From positions 212,195-276,194 of the forward strand of contig JAOTOM010004369.1 in NCBI GenBank assembly GCA_034440615.1: 64,000 bases of DNA, read 5' to 3'. A model generated the notes under the pieces. That model made no database searches. It saw nothing but the letters and a program-made list of their open reading frames with translations, and had not been told where the DNA came from. The position numbers were made by a program, and so were the translations under genes. Shown here one piece after another: positions 60,444-64,000 of the stretch; position 1 is the first letter of the stretch; each line of letters opens with the position of its first letter. Source of the stretch: Ashinkailepas kermadecensis (lineage: Eukaryota > Arthropoda > Thecostraca > Neolepadidae).

Positions 60444-63400
60444 GTGTGTCCTGGTGGTATGGTATGTTCAGACTTGCCCTGATATCAAATGCAGGTGTAA
60501 TCCTGTGGCGTACTTGCCCGAGTCCTCCTGTTTGTGTCTGCATCAATTAGGGATAGGTACATCAGCGACCTGACCCGACCCAGCCCAGCGGAGCCCACCC
60601 TGGCCCAACCGCCGCACTTTTGAGAGCAGAATTAAGAACGTTTTATGCAAGAATGATTCACTTACAATAAGGCCTAATCAAATAGTTTAACTGTTGTCGA
60701 CTTTAACTTCAAGTCCTGTAAATTTTTTGCAATTGCAATAAGGCTGAATAGGCGTGCTGGGCACGACATAATCGGGAAAACCGTGAGCAAGAAATGATCC
60801 ACGCTGGTGGACATGTGCGAGAATTCTGTACGCACAATATTAATCATAACATTTCAAATACAGGCATTAAATACATACATACATTAAAATGCCACTAATT
60901 ATCATCGCAACCACAACATTATTGTTCCACCATTCTTCATTCCATGCCAACCTTTCCGAACTCGCATTTCCATCCCGTCCTTCGCTCGTATAACGGGCAG
61001 GAGGGCCGGGCTGCTTGGCCTCGGGCGGTCACGTGACCTTGGCCTCGGGCGGTCGCGTGACCTTGACACAGACGGGTGGGTGCGCGCGCGGGTTAGTCAG
61101 AGTCGGCTGCGAGACGCGAGTGGAAGTGCTATGTGCTACGTGCGCGCGCGGGACGAATGCTCGATCTAACGCATAACTACAACTACAACTACTACCAGCA
61201 ATCTACAACTTACCGGTGCTATGGGCGCACAATAGCTCTGGCATCAAAAGTGGACTAATATTCACAGAGCGCTGTGAAACTGCCTGAACTCGTCGAAAGG
61301 TAAGCCCGGCCTCCGTGATTGCCCATTGCCATTGTGTTTCCCCGTGTTCATTACCTGCTACTACCTATTGCATACCTCACTCGCCTATTAATTTCCTGGA
61401 CTAATCCGACACGAAAACAAATAATTTCTTACGGACACAATTCAATTTCAACGCCATCGATATCATACATATTTGTGTAGGGTTCACGAAATAATTCTTA
61501 CACATGTGCTTTTCCTACCATCATTAAGCTTGAGGACTTACACGAACAACAACATTGGCCGCTTAAGACAGTCATAAAGCTTGGGAAACCCCTTCCAGTG
61601 TTTTACTCCCTCAACTCCACAAAATGGCATGTCAACATCTCACAAGTATTATCATACTAATGGATACATGTCACCATCCACCCAACCTAACCCAGCCTGA
61701 TACTGCCATTGCGTGTATTATCGCTTTATATAAGTATACTTCGTGTTGCGTCTTCCATACCGTTGTCGATACCTTTTACCTGCGATCTCTGCGGCATTTG
61801 CTGCAAGTACGACCACCGGTGAATTGATTAAATACTAAACGGTTTCGAATTTTGCTTTACTAAGCTGAAAACCAACACGACAGAAATAAGGAACACCATT
61901 CGGTTTCCAACCTACACATATTTATGCGTAGTCGTCGACCTTAGTCATGTGATGCTTCATGGCGACTCAAAATATTTCCGAGCTCCCTTCTCATATTCTC
62001 ATATTAGTTTTTACATTGCATCAGGACAAATTTCGACGACGATTTGATCGTTTTATGGTTGTCGGAGGATGAAGGGGCAAATGGTTTGACTATTTCCATG
62101 GGTAGGTGACACGAGCCAACGTGTATGTGTAATTACACCTACTAAATTTGGAAGAGCAATATTTGTGGAGCTAGTAGATATTAAACTGATGGGATTTTGA
62201 GAACATATCCGAAAAATCATACGACCAGATGGATAATTAGTCTAACACCCTCCTCCAGCCAACCATGAAAAAGAAAAAGAGATTCAGCCAACCATAAAAA
62301 GGTAACAGGAGATGGTGAAGTTCCAGCTTGTGCAGTGAATTCGTATCCCGGCGGAGCTAAACTCGTATTCCCTCCTCCCTCCCCACACTACACCCCGCCC
62401 TTTCCGTGATCTAAGTATACATCCACCCCTGTTGACCTGTACACCGTGACGTACAGTTATCCAGCTCAAGATAGCGGTGACATTGATTAGATTCTGCCTG
62501 GTTATCGTGAAGTCTATGAAGCGTCCACTTCGAAGGAATTTCTAGTCAAGACAAATCAACGACCCATCCAATAACTGTCGTAAAATCTGCGCCGCTGAGA
62601 GTATCAGCGGAGAGCCAAAGTATGATGCAATCTGACCAGGGTGGTATCTCGGCATCCCCCTATCTTTCTCAGATGGAACTTTATCGACTTTATCGCCCTT
62701 CTCGACAAGGAGTACATGTCGAAGTTTCCGGTTCCAGTTATTCAGCCTGCAGCAAAAATTGGCCCTGCTGATACTAGAGGTGATCCCAACCGTCCATCTC
62801 CGAAGTTCGTCAAGAGCCACCTGCCCATGTCCGTAAACAACCCACGCCTGCTGGACACCTGCAAGGTGATCTACGTCGCCAGGAACCCGAAGGACGCTTG
62901 CGTCTCCTTCTACAACCACCATCGCCTGGTTCGCCTCCACGAATACGTCGGCGATCTGGAGGTACTGTCCGCTGCCGGTGAATGCACTGCACGCTACCAC
63001 AGCTCTCGCACGGGCACAGCTTTAGTGTTTGCACGTAACGCTTGTGTACCACGTGTTCCTGGTTGAGGTCACCTTTTTTGCGAACTGGTCGATTTAATTT
63101 CAACGGTGAAACGTCGGATATTTTCTTTCGCGCAAAATCACTACTTGACATACTTTTAAAAACATCACAAAAGTAAGCTCATCCGTTTCCAACTGACAAT
63201 ATGGAATGATGATACGTTAGAATTACAGCAATGGTTTCGACTTCAATGCCATTTTCTCTTGTTTTGTCCATGTATTAGGCTGAATATCTTTCCTATTTCT
63301 TTGTGTAATTCGTGAGAAGAATGTGTCTTCCCTCTGTGTGTAACTCTTCTCCCCTTTCCAGCTTTTCATGCAGTACTTCATGGACGGTGACATCGTTGAA

Positions 63401-63796
63401 TGTCCCGTCATCGAGCACATGATTGAGGCCTGGAACCTGCGACACCATCCCAACATGTGCTACATCTTCTACGAAGATATGAAGCGTGACTTGAGGTCAC
63501 AGATCCGGAAGGTGGCCACGTTCCTAGGAAAGTCACTCTCAGATGAACAGGTGGACAAGCTGGCGGACCATCTCCACGTCGACAACTTCAAGAAGAACGA
63601 GTTTGTCAACAAGGAGGGCGGGAAGAAGTCGGGCGTCATGTACGCCGACCGTGGAAACTTCATCAGGAAGGGAAAGACGGGCGACTGGAAGAACCACTTT
63701 ACGGCCGAGATGAACGACAAGTTCACCAAGTGGATGGAGGAAAAGCTGAAGGGCACGGATCTTCGGTATGTCACCGAGCTGGAGAAGCAAGACTGA
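60133..63796 (+). CDS. Cytosolic sulfotransferase, paralog C (three coding exons)
   Basis: Joined exons 60133-60443, 62673-62961 and 63362-63796 give 1035 nt, 344 residues, with no stop or shift. PAPS-dependent; acceptor unknown. Motifs: PPKCGTTW followed by Ala80 instead of Thr, KSHLP with His153, [15 protein letters not shown] with Arg174 and Ser182, [12 protein letters not shown] (302-313). Variable positions concentrate in exon 2 (WNFIDFIALL; VIQPAAKIGPADTRGDPN) and in NKEGGKKSGVMYADRGN of exon 3. The first intron carries a DNA transposon and the second intron a 683-bp element. Confidence 0.94.
60444..62672 (+). other. SULT-C intron after coding exon 1
   Basis: 2229 bp. Matches the SULT-B intron except for the 683-bp insertion at 60819-61501 and a missing stretch after about 61690. 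Confidence 0.8.
60819..61501. mobile_element. 683-bp insertion with 8-bp target duplication
   Basis: ACATGTGC at 60811-60818 and 61502-61509; SULT-B has one copy at the same point. The ends GAGAATTCTG and (inverted) GTAAGAATTATT share only a few bases, so the type (hAT-like non-autonomous?) is uncertain. Inside is a GC-rich part with a 24-bp tandem duplication, each copy with GGTCRCGTGACC (the first a CACGTG palindrome), GCGCGCGGG runs, and GAAAG|GTAAGC at 61299/61300. Confidence 0.7.
62673..62961 (+). CDS. SULT-C coding exon 2
   Basis: Begins RWNFIDFIALL; same length as in B. Contains the catalytic His and 3'-phosphate block. The following 400-bp intron (62962-63361) has no insertion. Confidence 0.93.
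63362..63796 (+). CDS. SULT-C coding exon 3
   Basis: Same length and ends as in A and B. Asp replaces Gly in KLADHLHV. Ends ELEKQD-TGA. Confidence 0.94.
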   Translation, partial: LFMQYFMDGDIVECPVIEHMIEAWNLRHHPNMCYIFYEDMKRDLRSQIRKVATFLGKSLSDEQVDKLADHLHVDNFKKNEFVNKEGGKKSGVMYADRGNFIRKGKTGDWKNHFTAEMNDKFTKWMEEKLKGTDLRYVTELEKQD

Positions 63797-63878
63797 GTTG
63801 CTGGCCGAGTGTTGGCACGGTATCGAGTAGCCGCCTGGGTGCTCTGACAAGGGCTGGCAAGAGTGCGACGTCGTGCGT

Positions 63879-64000
63879 GTTCTGTAGCAGTCGGGCAGAG
63901 TTGTCCAGTGACCCAGCTCCTCAGGTGTCTCGGTGAGTTTCAGAGCACACCTTCAGCACGCGCTTGTTCCGAAGCAGTTGGGCAGAGTTGTCCAGTGTCC
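63879..64000 (+). repeat. 87-bp minisatellite 3' of SULT-C, cut by window end
   Basis: Units start at 63879 and 63966. The total number is unknown because the window ends. Confidence 0.9.

Overview
The window is eukaryotic nuclear DNA. Genes are split by GT-AG introns, intergenic space is large, and there are long (AT)n microsatellites, minisatellites and many decayed transposable elements. The coding content (cytosolic sulfotransferases), the transposon set (RNase H-bearing I-type LINEs, an L2/Daphne-like LINE, a BEL/Pao retroelement, a CMC/Chapaev3-like DNA transposon) and frequent degenerate CCTAA/TTAGG tracts suggest an arthropod, perhaps a crustacean. Species cannot be fixed from this sequence alone.

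The only intact protein-coding genes are three tandem, same-strand paralogs of a PAPS-dependent cytosolic sulfotransferase, called here SULT-A (coding exons 10698-11008, 12056-12347, 15603-16037), SULT-B (28145-28455, 30353-30641, 31042-31476) and SULT-C (60133-60443, 62673-62961, 63362-63796). They encode 345, 344 and 344 residues with identical exon phases. The cofactor-binding core is almost invariant; differences cluster in two loops expected to line the acceptor pocket.

Each gene is part of a duplicated block laid out in the same order: an array of 58-bp units, about 140 bp of conserved sequence, a putative TATA-less start (Inr plus partial DPE), a short noncoding first exon ending ACACG|GTAAC, an intron with a long (AT)n tract, three coding exons, and an 87-bp minisatellite after the stop codon. 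A further 3' flank with a DR4-type AGGTCA repeat is visible for A and B. Block A spans about 4269-18065, block B 25457-32925, block C 54307 to the window end (cut off).

The blocks carry private insertions whose empty sites are visible in their sisters. In block A a 3.1-kb insertion sits at the putative transcription start and an antisense LINE lies in intron 2. In block C a 3.1-kb Chapaev3-like transposon lies in the first intron and a 683-bp element in the intron after the first coding exon.

Between A and B (18.1-25.5 kb) lie a GGCCCC-rich repeat, an antisense I-type LINE and an antisense BEL/Pao remnant. Between B and C (33-54 kb) lie AT-rich repeats, two I-type LINEs that have lost the reverse transcriptase but keep endonuclease and RNase H parts, a large 20-bp array (44.4-47.6 kb), inverted copies of a GGGCCC/A-tract repeat, another LINE with a hairpin-rich 3' region, and a 32-bp minisatellite. 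The first 4 kb are repeat-derived with one LINE relic. No tRNA, rRNA or CRISPR was recognised.
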